A stretch of DNA of 64,000 bases from Martensiomyces pterosporus (Eukaryota; Kickxellomycota; Kickxellomycetes; Kickxellales; Kickxellaceae): the NCBI GenBank assembly GCA_025201845.1, contig MU603956.1, forward strand, positions 97,826 to 161,825, read 5' to 3'. A program made the position numbers and the translations under genes. Shown here in pieces: positions 52,956-63,834 of the stretch. The notes under the pieces were generated by a model, which worked only from the letters and a program-made list of their open reading frames with translations, ran no database searches and had not been told where the DNA came from. The first letter of the stretch is position 1. The number at the start of each line of letters is the position of its first letter.

Positions 52956-54555
52956 CGACCCTGGTGTTAATCGATGTATGAGTAAAAGTACAAGTGCAAG
53001 AAATATGGCTGTTCAGAGGTGGGGAGGGTGCTTTCGCAGGCCAGTAAACGCACTCAAAACAATCACTGATGCTTCTCTGACAGTCGGTGCATAGCGAGCA
53101 TGTATGGATGCAATCAGGTGATTTCGTACAAGGGGACCTGAGCGTGCATGGCGTGCATCTCAGGGTTCATTTTTAACAGCTCAGCAGGCGGGCAGTTCCT
53201 GCACTGGTTCTTAGTTGCCATGCACGGGCTGGGCTTCTTCCCGTACATTCACTCGCTCCTGTATTGCAAAATGATGATCGCAACTCGCAAAGCCTCGCAA
53301 GAGCGCCAAGCGGAGGAGGCTTGCTGCTGAGCAAAGTGATCCTCCGCCACCCCCGCTTGCTCAGCCCCACGAGCGCAGTTTTACTAACCAAGCTGCGCCC
53401 AGTACTGGCTAGCTGGGGGTTTCAAGGAAAATCAAGAAATGCTAAGACGCCTGCGGCTGTTCTTGCCTCTGCCGCCGCAGCCATGGGTTGGCCAATCGCT
53501 CGACCGCCCAAATCGGCGAAGGACGCCACTTGCGATCTGTGCAGAAAATACGAGCACCTAGAAACAGCTAATTGCCATTATATGGACATCCCATGAGAGG
53601 AGAAATGGCGGCAGGGGTCTGCCTTGAACAAAACGAAATCAACCCAGCATTATTATACCTTCTTGGCATGGTGCTTCTTTCGCAAGCAGCAGTGCGGGAA
53701 GCTGTGAATAGACACTCAGAGAAAAGAGGAGCGAAGGAGCCCCATTGTGCGTGGAGAGGTTGTCACATTTCGAGGCGTCCGGGATGTGAGCTAGATTTCC
53801 CTTTTGTTCATATTGCCTTCTCACACACCCCCGGGCATTGCGCACATCCCGCCCACTTGTAGCTGCCTGCTTTCTGCGCTAGCATCATTCCCCTCTTGTG
53901 TGCTTTGTTTGTTTCACAAGCACTCCCTGCTCAGGGAATAGGAGGGCAGGGCAACGTACTAGTCAGTTGATGCGTGCTAGCACAGAAACGTTTATGCACG
54001 CACCAGGCATCTGTTTCCCGCTTGGCTGCGAGAGAGGGGCCAGTGAGGTGCTGGTGGGGGGAGTCTGGGGGGAGGGAGCAAGCACTGGCATCTCCGCCGC
54101 TAATGAGGCTATGGAGCAGCCCTCAATTTGCGTCATTCTACTATATTTAGCCCAAATACTACTGCTCCCTCTTGCACTCGCTGTGCTAGCACCTCTTTTC
54201 CATATAAAGCGAGGGACGCTTTCGCTTCCAAAAGCTGGCCCCGCCATCCAGACGTTTGCCTACACAACAAAAGGAACAGCCCCTCCTCTTTCCTTGGCGC
54301 TTACTATTTCTTGTAGCCGCACTACCTTTCACACACGGAACCTAGTTTGTTGCTTTGTACTAGGCTTTTGGGCACACGACCTGCTTCTCTCCTTGCCTCT
54401 ACTGCCTACCGCATCTGTGGCCCTATATTCTACACTATTTCAGGCTACATCATCGTCTGGCTAGCCTGCGTTCTGACCTTGACTGTGCAGCAACACCCAC
54501 CAACACCCTTCCTGACACACTATCTGCTGTTAAGAACAGCCGCATACAACCATAG
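52956..54555. promoter_or_regulatory. Divergent upstream region, RNase H / PanE-type gene
   Basis: 1.6 kb between divergent starts. A frame at 53898-54464 has no recognisable content and is left out. A TATA-like word (CATATAAAG) lies at about 54200. Nothing else is supported. Confidence 0.4.
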
Positions 54556-55792
54556 ATGGAGCTGAAAGCAAAAGTCCTTGTAGGCAAGTACCCCGCTGCG
54601 CCATCCATGAGCAGAGCACCGCTCAATCCCCGATATACCCCCTGTCCCCCTCCAAGCGACACACCACAAGCTAATTAGCCATTCACCCATGCAATCCACC
54701 ACGTCTCCTTTGGCTGTATATTCTTCTTGCTGTAGTTGGCGGTGGCGCCATTGGCGGTCTATTCGCCTGGAGACTGAGCCTCTGCCGCAACGTAATCGTC
54801 TCCGTCGTCTGTCGCTCCAACTACCAGGCAGTCGCGGAGCATGGCTACCTCATCAACTCTGCACAATTTGGAACCGCCATCTACCGACCCAAAGGATGTA
54901 AGTGCAAGACAGTCCCAGCATGCAATAAACCCCAATATACATGCACCACGCCCTGCAACTGCACTGATATGAAATACATACATCCACATTGCTTTCTGCC
55001 GTAGTGTACAAGTCCGTGTCGGAGGCTGCCATGTACGGTGGGCCCTTCGACTACGTCATTGTGGCGCTCAAGGCGCTGCCCAACATCTACGACAGCTCCG
55101 AGGTGATTGCACCTGCCGTGAGCGACAGCACCATGGTTGTGCTCTTCCAGAACGGCATCAGCATCGAAGACCCCTACGTGAAGCGCTTCCCAACCACGCC
55201 GATCGCAAGCTCGGTTTCGTTCATCAGCGTCAAGCAGACGGCGCCCGGTGAGCTGCGGCATGGCGGGTTCTCCCTCTTGGCCGCGGGCATGCACAACAAG
55301 CCCACGCCAAGCAACACGGACAAGCTGCGCTTCCTCCTCGATGCATTTGAGTCCCAAGGCGTATCTAGCCTGTTTGAGACCGACATACAGCCGTATCGCT
55401 GGCAGAAGCACATCCTCAACGGGTCCACCAACCCGGTCTCGGTCGTTTGCGGTGGCTCGAGCTGCCAGGAAATGGTCAACAACGACTACTGCTGCAAGCT
55501 GCTCGAGGAGCTGATGGCCGAGATATTTGTCCTGGGCAAGAAAGTCACGGGAAAGTCGTTCCCTGGCGTTGATGGAATCGTCGACCCCCAAACCGCCACC
55601 GACTACATCAAATCTATCCCAGTCCCAGTGTACACGTCGATGCTTGTGGATTCGCAGTGCAAGCGCCCAATGGAGCGCGATGTCATCCTCAAGAACCCCA
55701 TCGAGCTTGCCGAAAAGCACGGCGTCGATGTGCCGCACATGAAGGCGCTCTATGCTCTCCTCACCATGATCGAGGAGGGCTACTCCAAGTAG
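54556..55792 (+). CDS. 2-dehydropantoate 2-reductase (PanE/ApbA family), 3 exons, first intron GC-AG
   Basis: Exons are 54556-54583, 54736-54897 and 55005-55792; 325 aa. Exon 1 has only 28 nt (MELKAKVLV) and ends at a GC donor in otherwise perfect consensus (TAG/GCAAGT). Joined to exon 2 it restores the NADP-binding loop KVLVVGGGAIGGLFAWRLS. The second intron is GT-AG. Other family marks are FDYVIVALKA, VVLFQNGI, the catalytic-lysine segment WQKHILNGSTNPVS and the C-terminal RPMERDVILKNPIEL. The enzyme reduces ketopantoate to pantoate in pantothenate/CoA synthesis. Eukaryotic members are sometimes of other or unproven specificity. A related gene begins the opposite strand at the right edge of the window. 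Confidence 0.88.
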
Positions 55793-56564
55793 CTGCCTGT
55801 GCTGCCTCTCCTTACATACCAAGTACATATTTATCTCCAGCTGCAACTGCATCTCCTATCCTTTTCGTGTATCCTGAAAGACAAACTGCAAGTGCATGCC
55901 ACATAGCATAGCATGGCCCAAATAAATACTCAAATAGCCAGATATCGGAGTCCCAAGTAGCAGTGATAGCAATGTACAAATGGGTAGATATAACATGTAA
56001 GACATTTGTGCACCATTCCAGTGGTGGCAAAGACAGGAGTATACAATGCCACACACATTTGGGGGTAAGCTCTGCAGATAGCACGTTCTTTACGAACTAG
56101 GACACTTGGGAAGCAATTCAAAAAGCGAACTTGGCGCACTTTTAGAAAGTAGTGAAAGGCAGGCGTAGAATGCAAACAAGCTGAAGAGCTGTAGGACTGG
56201 CAGTGGATAAGTGGCTTTTGACACTTGCAATGCACCACGAGCGAGACAAAACAAAATGTGGCAACTGCGAAAGCGCGGCCAGCCTTCGCTTTTCCACGGT
56301 TCGAGTTCAAACTGGGCGTTTTGTCTCTTGCGACCTCGTGCTATAACTAGCTCGTGCACAGCACTGCCTCGTATCTTGAACGGCCACTGTGGGCACAATC
56401 GCCGGGTATCTTTGGTGTTCTTTTTTTCACCGCCACATCTCGTAGCAGCACACAAATCCAGTTTTCATCAGAAAGGTTTCAAAGCATTTCTTGGCCAAAA
56501 AAAAGGATGGGGGGGTATGTTACTGCAAATAAAGAACCGCGTGTTCCTCGATGTGCCACGTTCA
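55793..56564. other. Convergent intergenic region
   Basis: 772 bp between the PanE-type stop and the bZIP stop. Short frames only; no gene seen. AATAAA occurs at about 55921 on the plus strand. Confidence 0.4.
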
Positions 56565-59500
56565 CTAGTAAAGGCCATTAGCGAACTTGTCCGCCGTCAC
56601 CCATCGGCTGCCAACAACCTCGACATCGATTCTCAGGTACTTCTGTCTGCTGCCCAGCGCGCCGTGATGCTTGCCATTATTCCTGGCCGCCATCTTGGCG
56701 TACTCCTCCCATGGCGGCAGCACAGCAAGGTTTTCGCCATCTGGCACGCCGTCAACAACGACAGGAGAGTAGAACGACATCCTTGGGCGACGCAGCAAGG
56801 CTGCCCCACTGCCTCCAGCCTGGGTGGGGATCAGGTCAGAGGTCATCTTGGACCCGTCCCCAACAGCAGCCGAATTCATCACATCTGGCTCTCCCTCAGG
56901 CACCACATATGAAGAGGGGCCACGAAGAGCGATTTCTGAGAGCAGAGTGTCGTCAACATCGTTTGTCTTGTCCATGTGTGCAGCGCTGCCCTGGTGTTTC
57001 GATGAACCAGCACGAATCACACGCACCGCGCTGGGCTTGTACACCTCGCTGCCGTCAAACCCACGCAGCTCGTCCATATTCATATCGCCGCCAAACAGCA
57101 CATGCTGGACACTGGGGCAGTACAGCATGGCATAGTCAAGCTGCTGGCCAACAACACCTCCTGCTTGGCTGCCCTGGCGTGGAATGATCGAGAGAGATGA
57201 TGAGCCGGCTGCATTAGGTGGGCTACCAAACTCGGCATGGCGCCTTGCGTTTTCCGATGGCAGACCCGCCGATGCCAAAGACAGGTCGCCAGCAAATGGT
57301 CCGTTCAAGGGAACGTGTTGGCGAGCGAGTCCTTTTTTGATCCAAGCGTGCAATCCAGCGCTCTCCTCCATCGTCATAGGCCGCATCCTAATGCTGCCTG
57401 CCTCACTCTTATCGGCACCGGTCCGAGTGCCCTCGCCACCGCTGTTGCTGCTGTTGCTGCTGTTGCTACTTGCCGGCGGCACCTGCCCGTTACCATCCTC
57501 CATATGCTGAGTGAGTGCGGAGATCGACCTGCGAACGCGCTCAATAAGCGGCGAATCAGAAGCAGATGCGCTGCTGCCATGACCGCTGGCGGGCTCCCTC
57601 TTCTCCTTGTCGCTACCAGAAATAAGCAGCCGGGGTTCTGTCGGCGGCAGTGCTCGGATAGGCAGGATGCCAGCACTCTGCGAGCCACCGGTGGTGATCT
57701 GGTTATCCGAGGTGTAAAGAGAAGGGAGGGTGAACAGGGAGAACGAGAAGAACACAGCCATCAACAAGGCACTAGCAGTGCGCTGCCTGTTGATGCTAGA
57801 AGTGCTGCTTGGGCCATGCTGCTGCTGGTGCTGCTGAGCCTTTGGCGCGCCAATAGGCAGTGTGACGCGAGGCTTGATGCTACGAGGACCAACACTGCTA
57901 GCTCTCGAGGAGTTGGCTGTGGCCTTAGCAGCAGCACCGGACAACAAAGGCACGGCGCTTTGCTGAGTGGTAGAAATTGGGCTGCCATCAACCTCCATCG
58001 CGTCTGACGCCTGGGTGCCAGATCCGTTGCTTTCGCTCTTGGTTTGCTGCGCGCTCGACGGTTCGGCCGAATTGGCTTCTTGCTGCTTCCCACTCGAAGA
58101 CCTGCCTGAGGTATTTGTGGCAGTAGCTGACGAGGAAGATGACGTAGCAGTGGCAGTGGATGCCGAAGCAGCGGCCGCCGCACGCACCGACTCGTTCTCA
58201 CGGCGCAGCTCATCACGCTCCACCGCCAATGCATTAAGCCTGCTTTCCATCTCAGCAAGACGCCTGGCAAGAGAGGTGTTAGATTCGCGCAAATCCTCTA
58301 CCTCGGACTCCAGCTTAGTCAGGTACTCGCGCTTGCGCTTCCTGCTCAGCAGCGCAGCAGCCCTGTTCTTGATCAGTCGCTCCTGGCGTTTCTGCACAAC
58401 AGAGTCTGCAGAGCTTGGAGCAAGCTGAGCGGCTGGAGCTGGAGCTGGAGCAGCTATCGCTTGGGGTGCTGGCGAGGGCGAGTGTGCAGTTGCTGCTCCG
58501 TTAGCTGCAGAAGCATTGCCGTTAGGAGCGAGTGTCCGCCCTTGCGGCTGCTGTCTGTTTGCAGTAGGCGAGTGTGCCTGTACGATACGACGCAGTGGCT
58601 GCTGGGTGGCAGCAGGAGCCGGCGCAATACTCGTTGCTCCTAGGTGCTTTTGCTCTGATTTGACCTGGATAGGAGACTGCTTCTGCGCCATCTTTGCCAA
58701 TACGCTAAGACCCGGAGGCGTGTTTGATCCTGACCGCGATGCCGGCTGCGAGCTTGAACCATTTGCCCCGGCTGTGCTATTCGCCGCTACGGTTGGTACA
58801 CTATTTGCGCTTGTGCTTGCGCCACCTTGAGGCTGACGAGGAGCAAGAGCCACCATATGCCGTACGCCGTTTGTAGAAGCGTTGGTAGAGCTGCGTGGAG
58901 GAGAGGGAGCCAGAGGGCGACGCGTAGGCGGAGGCGACGGCGAGGCAGTCTGGGGCTTTGCAGAATTCGCAACCACGGCAGTAGCGACGACACCACTCGA
59001 CGAGCTGGCCGCATCCGGCTTACTGCTGCGATTACGAGCGAGCGACTGCGCCCTACTGTTTATGCCTGCGACTTCTACTGCCTGTGATGCATGCCCACCA
59101 TCACTCGGTTTCAAGCCCACGGGGGGCGAGGGCGACTTGCGTGAGGAAGCTGGACGCCGCTGCCTCTTACTCGGCGGCGGCGGCGACGCTGAGGGAGACG
59201 ACGAGGGCAGCGATGAGGAGTCCAGGCTGAATTCGGAAGCAATAGGGGAGATGAGTGAAAGGGTCTTCTGTGGTGCAATGTTTGCCATTGGCATCGCCAG
59301 ATTTGTGAATGGAAGCGCGGTAAGCATGGAGATCTCGGACGCTGCAGAAGAAAGCAAGGTGGACTCGTCGGCACTAGCTCCATTGGCAGTCTGAGTGCCG
59401 GCTCCCTGAGGGTTTGGTGCGCAGAATCCGGCAGCTGATGAGAGCATGGACACCAGAACGTCCTGCGACAGCGTGCTAGAGCCAGTGATATCTGTATTGG

Positions 59501-60446
59501 TGGCGGCGGCGGCGGCAGCAGCAGCAGCAGATGCCATCGCAGCGACTGTCGAGCTGTCGAACAAATCAATGCCAGAGCTCGAGGGCGAGTGCGACTTTGA
59601 GTGCAGAGACACCGGTGCCGAGGACACGCTAGTGGCTGCAATTGAAGTGATAGGCAGCACTGAGGGGCTGCTAAATGTAAAATCAGGCACAGGCGACAAG
59701 CGATGCGCACCATTGGTGGTGGTGCTTGTGGTGGCGGCAGAAAAGGGAGCCACGGCATCAGTGCTCGCAGCCCTGGGCCTTTCCGAGGTAATGGCGTCCA
59801 TGGCATCCGCATTGACGAACTGCTGCAGCCACCCATCAAGAGCAGCAGCATCAGCGGTATTAGCAGGCTGTGTGGCTGCGTCGATGGCAGTACTGCCAGT
59901 AGCATCCAGCGAAGAAGCAGCAGAAGTGGCAGAGAAGCCAAGCGCACTGGAAGCCAAATGCGGGAACATCAGCTCCTGCGAGCTCGTAGCCAGCCATTCC
60001 TGCGCCGCCGCCAGTGGGTCACTAGCTCCGTCATCAATGGGGCTATGCGTTGCCGAGTGTGGCATCATGGGTGGCACCGCACCGCTGTTGTATTCGCCGC
60101 TGTTGTTGCTTCCAGAGCTCATCGACCATGCAGGGGACAGCGACCCGCCGCCAGGGATGGGCGAGTTGCCAGTAGCAAAGACGCCTTCAGGCGACACAGA
60201 GACAGCAGCAGCGAGCGCTTCCGAAAGCTGCTGCGAGTACTCCTGCAGGTCAGCAGCGGTGATTGCCGAATCGAATGCTGGCTCGCTCTTAACGATAAAC
60301 GGCTCTACGCCATTTGCCGCTGTGCTTGCTGAGAAGGGCTCTGAGGCGGTGCTGGTGTCGGGCGAGACGGAGTAGCTGCCAGCCTTCGTGCTCCGCGGCA
60401 GCAGCTTCGTGGCCGCACGCTGCTTATTCTTCTGCGTGGCAGGCAT
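56565..60446 (-). CDS. Membrane-tethered ATF6-like bZIP transcription factor
   Basis: A single exon, 1293 aa. The first ~680 residues are Ser/Ala/Pro-rich and contain probable activation regions. A basic region and leucine zipper follow at ~685-745 (KRQERLIKNRAAALLSRKRK, then REYLTKLESEVEDLRESN). The basic region has the KNRxxAxxSRxRK spacing of the ATF6/CREB3 group. Near residues 888-910 is a single hydrophobic stretch (ALLMAVFFSFSLFTLPSLYT) preceded by basic residues. Some 30-40 residues beyond is EPRLLISG, a candidate site-1 protease site (R-x-L-x). The last ~330 residues would be luminal and hold two conserved-looking islands (YAMLYCPSVQHVLFGGD; YLRIDVEVVGSRWVTADKF). The layout suggests an ER-anchored stress factor released by proteolysis. 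This is inferred, not shown. Confidence 0.8.
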   Translation of the reverse strand: MPATQKNKQRAATKLLPRSTKAGSYSVSPDTSTASEPFSASTAANGVEPFIVKSEPAFDSAITAADLQEYSQQLSEALAAAVSVSPEGVFATGNSPIPGGGSLSPAWSMSSGSNNSGEYNSGAVPPMMPHSATHSPIDDGASDPLAAAQEWLATSSQELMFPHLASSALGFSATSAASSLDATGSTAIDAATQPANTADAAALDGWLQQFVNADAMDAITSERPRAASTDAVAPFSAATTSTTTNGAHRLSPVPDFTFSSPSVLPITSIAATSVSSAPVSLHSKSHSPSSSGIDLFDSSTVAAMASAAAAAAAAATNTDITGSSTLSQDVLVSMLSSAAGFCAPNPQGAGTQTANGASADESTLLSSAASEISMLTALPFTNLAMPMANIAPQKTLSLISPIASEFSLDSSSLPSSSPSASPPPPSKRQRRPASSRKSPSPPVGLKPSDGGHASQAVEVAGINSRAQSLARNRSSKPDAASSSSGVVATAVVANSAKPQTASPSPPPTRRPLAPSPPRSSTNASTNGVRHMVALAPRQPQGGASTSANSVPTVAANSTAGANGSSSQPASRSGSNTPPGLSVLAKMAQKQSPIQVKSEQKHLGATSIAPAPAATQQPLRRIVQAHSPTANRQQPQGRTLAPNGNASAANGAATAHSPSPAPQAIAAPAPAPAAQLAPSSADSVVQKRQERLIKNRAAALLSRKRKREYLTKLESEVEDLRESNTSLARRLAEMESRLNALAVERDELRRENESVRAAAAASASTATATSSSSSATATNTSGRSSSGKQQEANSAEPSSAQQTKSESNGSGTQASDAMEVDGSPISTTQQSAVPLLSGAAAKATANSSRASSVGPRSIKPRVTLPIGAPKAQQHQQQHGPSSTSSINRQRTASALLMAVFFSFSLFTLPSLYTSDNQITTGGSQSAGILPIRALPPTEPRLLISGSDKEKREPASGHGSSASASDSPLIERVRRSISALTQHMEDGNGQVPPASSNSSNSSNSGGEGTRTGADKSEAGSIRMRPMTMEESAGLHAWIKKGLARQHVPLNGPFAGDLSLASAGLPSENARRHAEFGSPPNAAGSSSLSIIPRQGSQAGGVVGQQLDYAMLYCPSVQHVLFGGDMNMDELRGFDGSEVYKPSAVRVIRAGSSKHQGSAAHMDKTNDVDDTLLSEIALRGPSSYVVPEGEPDVMNSAAVGDGSKMTSDLIPTQAGGSGAALLRRPRMSFYSPVVVDGVPDGENLAVLPPWEEYAKMAARNNGKHHGALGSRQKYLRIDVEVVGSRWVTADKFANGLY

Positions 60447-61131
60447 TTGGCAGACGGCGTATGTGTGTATGAATCGGGGTTTGGAGAGGAAGCAGAGGAA
60501 GCAGAGTGTGCTGAAATTTAAAAGGCGGAAATGAAGCTGTGGAGGAGAGAGAAAGCTGCAGCCTTGTCGCAGCGCCGCTGGCGTGTGTTATTGGCTCTTT
60601 CCTATTTTAGCACAAATGTATGCGCCAAGGGGAAGCAGTGGTCTGTCGCTTGCTTTGTTCTCTTCAGGAGTGCGTAGAAAAATCGAGCAGAAAACCCAGC
60701 AAGAGCGGAAATGGGGCACGCCAGGGTTGTCGCGCCCTTTTGTTGTCTGCGCCTGGGAATGAAAATGGCGGAGAGCACGGCAACCTGCTGGCCAACGTTG
60801 GGCCTGGGCCAAGTCAGCCTGCAGTGAGAGGGACCGCGGGCGAATAGGCAACCTCCATCCCAGATTGCCCGCCTGGCTGCAAATCGTGATTTATTTTTGC
60901 GCCAGGCCAAAGGAAGCATGAGGAACCTTGATGACACTACTATAAACGAGCGCCTGGGGAAATCACCTGGAATAGAGCAGAGATTTGCTACGTAATGCGC
61001 CCAGGAATCTGCCACATTTCAGCGCATTTGTGCGCACATGAAAAGGGGAGCTGGAAAGGAGAACCAAAAAGTATATTGTTGCAGCCAGGTATGAAAAACG
61101 AAGGAATAGCATAATGTAGAACTCCCTGGTT
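60447..61131. promoter_or_regulatory. Upstream region of the bZIP gene, downstream of coronin
   Basis: 685 bp with no gene seen. It should contain the promoter of the minus-strand bZIP gene and the coronin 3' side. Confidence 0.4.
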
Positions 61132-63189
61132 TCACTGTAGACTGTCCGCCGCCTTCTCCGCCGCCAGCGCCAGCTCACTGGCGGCCGCAATAGTCGACTG
61201 CAGCTCCTTCTGAGCCTTCTCCGCAGCCAGCTCCTGCTCCCTGGCCTTCGCCTCTGCCCTCTGCAGCTTCTCCTTGTACTCCTCCGCCTGGCTACTGGCC
61301 TTCTCCAGATCCCCGCGCAGCTTATCAGCATCGTCCACAGCTGACTTCAGCTTGGCCTCCAATGCATGCAGCTGGTCAGCCGTGATTGCTCCCTCAAGCT
61401 TGCTCTGCAGCTCGCCACGAGCCTGCTCGCCTTCCAGCAGCTGCTTCTCGGCCAGCAGCAGCCTATCCTGCGCCTGCTTCTCCCTGGCCTGAGCATCGCC
61501 GGCCGCCTTGCGCGCCACAGCCAGCTCCTCGCTGACAGCGCTGATCTTGGCGCTGAGCGAGGATGACTCGTCGCTCTTTGCCTGCGCCGACTTTTCGAGC
61601 TCGCTGATGGTCTGCGCCGCATCGGCGTATTTTTTCGCTGCCTCGTCGAGCTTAGCCTGCAGCTGTGCGTTTTCTTCCCGCAACTTGTCCGCCTCAGCGG
61701 AGCCAGCACTGCCACCAGCAGCAGGTGCACTACGAGCAGCAGCAGCAGGTGCTTCTGGTTTCAGCTCCGGCTCAGATGCTACCGGTGCTGGCGCTGGTGC
61801 TGGGGACCTGGATGGTGCTGGAGGAGGAGCAGGCGACTTCGAAACAGGAGTAGCCGGTGTAGCCGGGGTAGCCGGGGTAGCCGGGGTAGCCGGAGACGCA
61901 GAGACCGCAGGCGACGAGCGGACAGGCGACGGTGCTACAACAGCCGGCGCAGGAGCTGCAACACTGGCCACGCTGACATTGGATCCAACGACCAACGGAC
62001 CGTTACTAAAGACAGTCTCCAAATCCACAGTGGCCGGCTCGGCATTCTCCCCAGCAAAGTACTGATCAGCCTTCAGCGCAGCCTTTCCCGACGGAGCGGG
62101 CGGGTAGATGTCGGCCTGGAACGACTCTGCCTTCCTGGGCACACGGAACGAGATGGGCTCGACGAGGGAGCTTGACGAGACCTTGAAGAACCGCATGACC
62201 TCGCACTTTGACACGTCCACGCCTCTCTTTGGCATGGCGCCGAGTCCGCGCTGAGGCTCGGGCGACTGGTACTCGGACAAATAGTGCAGCTTGTCGTTTT
62301 CGTACTCATAGTACCTAATGTTTCCGTCGCCCTTTCCGGCCACATACAGCATGCTCGTTCCCTCGTCATAAAAGGGCATCAGCATGCCGGAGGACAAGTC
62401 AATGTCTATCTTGCTCAGGGGCTTTGATAGATCCTCTGCATTCCACAGGTAGACCTCGCGGTCGCTCGACCTGGCGAATCCCGTGGTAACGAGGCGTGGT
62501 TCGGCGCCCAGCCAGGCGACACGCGACCCCTTGACGCCCTGGTGGCTGTCTCCCTGCTGCACAACCTCGCCCGAGCGGGCATCAAACACGCGCAGCTTCT
62601 TGTCACGGCAAGTAGCCGCCAGCAAGCTTCCATTGTGGCTCCACTCAATCGACAGGATGTTGTCCTTGAATCCCTGCAGTACCTGCTTCGCCTCTCCTTG
62701 CTGCACATCCCAGATCTTCACGGTGTAGTCCGAGCTGGACACGGCCAGGACGCTCTCTGCCACGGGGTTCCATGCAACGTGGCCGACCTTTCTGCCATGG
62801 CCAGGCAGCACCAGGAGGGGTTCTGTGACGTCCTCCTCGCGCTCAGCCAAGTCCTCGGGCACCCTCCAGACCATCGCCTTGTGGTCCTCCGCCGCAGACG
62901 CAATGATGTCGTCATCAAACGGAGAGAATGCAGTGTCGAGCACGGCTCCAGCGTGCGCGCTGAACAGCGGGAAGTCGCCGCGCAGCTTGCCGACCATCGA
63001 ATGCGGGACCACGCAGAACGCGCCGCCGCCGCCGGCGTTCCAGTTGGCTGCCAGGTACTTTGGGTTGGCCGACACAAAGTTGGTGTCCCAGGCACTCAAA
63101 GAGATGCGCAGGTTCTCGTAGCACTCATCGCGCTTATACGCTGTACCGTAGACGTGGCGGTACTTGCTGGGCCGGACGATAGAAAACAT
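61132..63189 (-). CDS. CRN1: Coronin
   Basis: A single exon, 685 aa. The N-terminus MFSIVRPSKYRHVYGTAYKR is the conserved coronin signature with the basic actin-contact residues. Seven-bladed WD40 propeller repeats follow to about residue 400 (FSPFDDDIIASAAEDHKAMV, VSSSDYTVKIWDVQQG, ATCRDKKLRVFDARSGE). A Pro/Ala/Thr linker with a run of PATPATPATP comes next, then a ~165-residue coiled coil (from EADKLREENAQLQAKLDEAA to the end). The C-terminal coil in coronins drives oligomerisation and Arp2/3 binding. The protein bundles actin filaments and regulates their branching at cortical patches. Length is close to yeast Crn1 (651 aa). Confidence 0.95.
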   Translation of the reverse strand: MFSIVRPSKYRHVYGTAYKRDECYENLRISLSAWDTNFVSANPKYLAANWNAGGGGAFCVVPHSMVGKLRGDFPLFSAHAGAVLDTAFSPFDDDIIASAAEDHKAMVWRVPEDLAEREEDVTEPLLVLPGHGRKVGHVAWNPVAESVLAVSSSDYTVKIWDVQQGEAKQVLQGFKDNILSIEWSHNGSLLAATCRDKKLRVFDARSGEVVQQGDSHQGVKGSRVAWLGAEPRLVTTGFARSSDREVYLWNAEDLSKPLSKIDIDLSSGMLMPFYDEGTSMLYVAGKGDGNIRYYEYENDKLHYLSEYQSPEPQRGLGAMPKRGVDVSKCEVMRFFKVSSSSLVEPISFRVPRKAESFQADIYPPAPSGKAALKADQYFAGENAEPATVDLETVFSNGPLVVGSNVSVASVAAPAPAVVAPSPVRSSPAVSASPATPATPATPATPATPVSKSPAPPPAPSRSPAPAPAPVASEPELKPEAPAAAARSAPAAGGSAGSAEADKLREENAQLQAKLDEAAKKYADAAQTISELEKSAQAKSDESSSLSAKISAVSEELAVARKAAGDAQAREKQAQDRLLLAEKQLLEGEQARGELQSKLEGAITADQLHALEAKLKSAVDDADKLRGDLEKASSQAEEYKEKLQRAEAKAREQELAAEKAQKELQSTIAAASELALAAEKAADSLQ

Positions 63190-63834
63190 TTAGCACACTT
63201 CTTTGCTGATGCTGTCTTTGCTGCCCCCTATTTACAGCCAGCCAAGCAGAAAGAGACCAGGCGGTGTGTGAGATGCATGAAGCCGGATGAGGCTGGTGGT
63301 TGCCGCGCATTCGGCGCTTCTACAGTCGCTTGCGAATGTCATTGTGCAGGTTATGCGCTGGCGCTTCCACATCTTCCAGCAGCCGTCACAAGCAAGAAGC
63401 CCCTCTGGCCCGTAGCAAGAGCGGCTCGCTGCGCTGCTGCTGCAACGTGCACAGAACGTTACCTTGGTGCTTTCGGAATGGGAAATTGCCTCAAAGAGGG
63501 AGGGAGATGAGGAGGTAATGTAGGTAGAATATAGAGCAATAAAATAAACGCAATGCCTGTGAAGAGAAAAGGCGGCTGCAGTGTGGTTTGCACTCCAAGT
63601 GCCCTGTAGAAACGACAGCGCTGGAGCAGGGCAGTGCATGAAAGCCATTTTGTGGAACCAGGGTTAGGTTTCAGCCCTGCTCCTCTGCTCTTGTTCCCAC
63701 TGGCACACGGAAAGAGGAGCAGGGAACACAGCGCATAGACCAACACGACATGCACAGGCCGACAGGGCCACTCAGCCGCTGCTTTGCCAAAGACTGTATT
63801 TATTAGACCTGGAAACACTGGTTTGCATCTTGGA
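63190..63834. other. Intergenic region coronin / second PanE-type gene
   Basis: Contains the coronin promoter and the 3' side of the next gene. The minus-strand frame 63459-63818 has no recognisable content. Nothing else seen. Confidence 0.4.

Noticed and set aside
53898..54464. 188-codon frame with a hydrophobic stretch, upstream of the PanE-type gene
   Set aside because: The hydrophobic stretch is isolated, there is no signal at the start, and no family features; probably promoter sequence.
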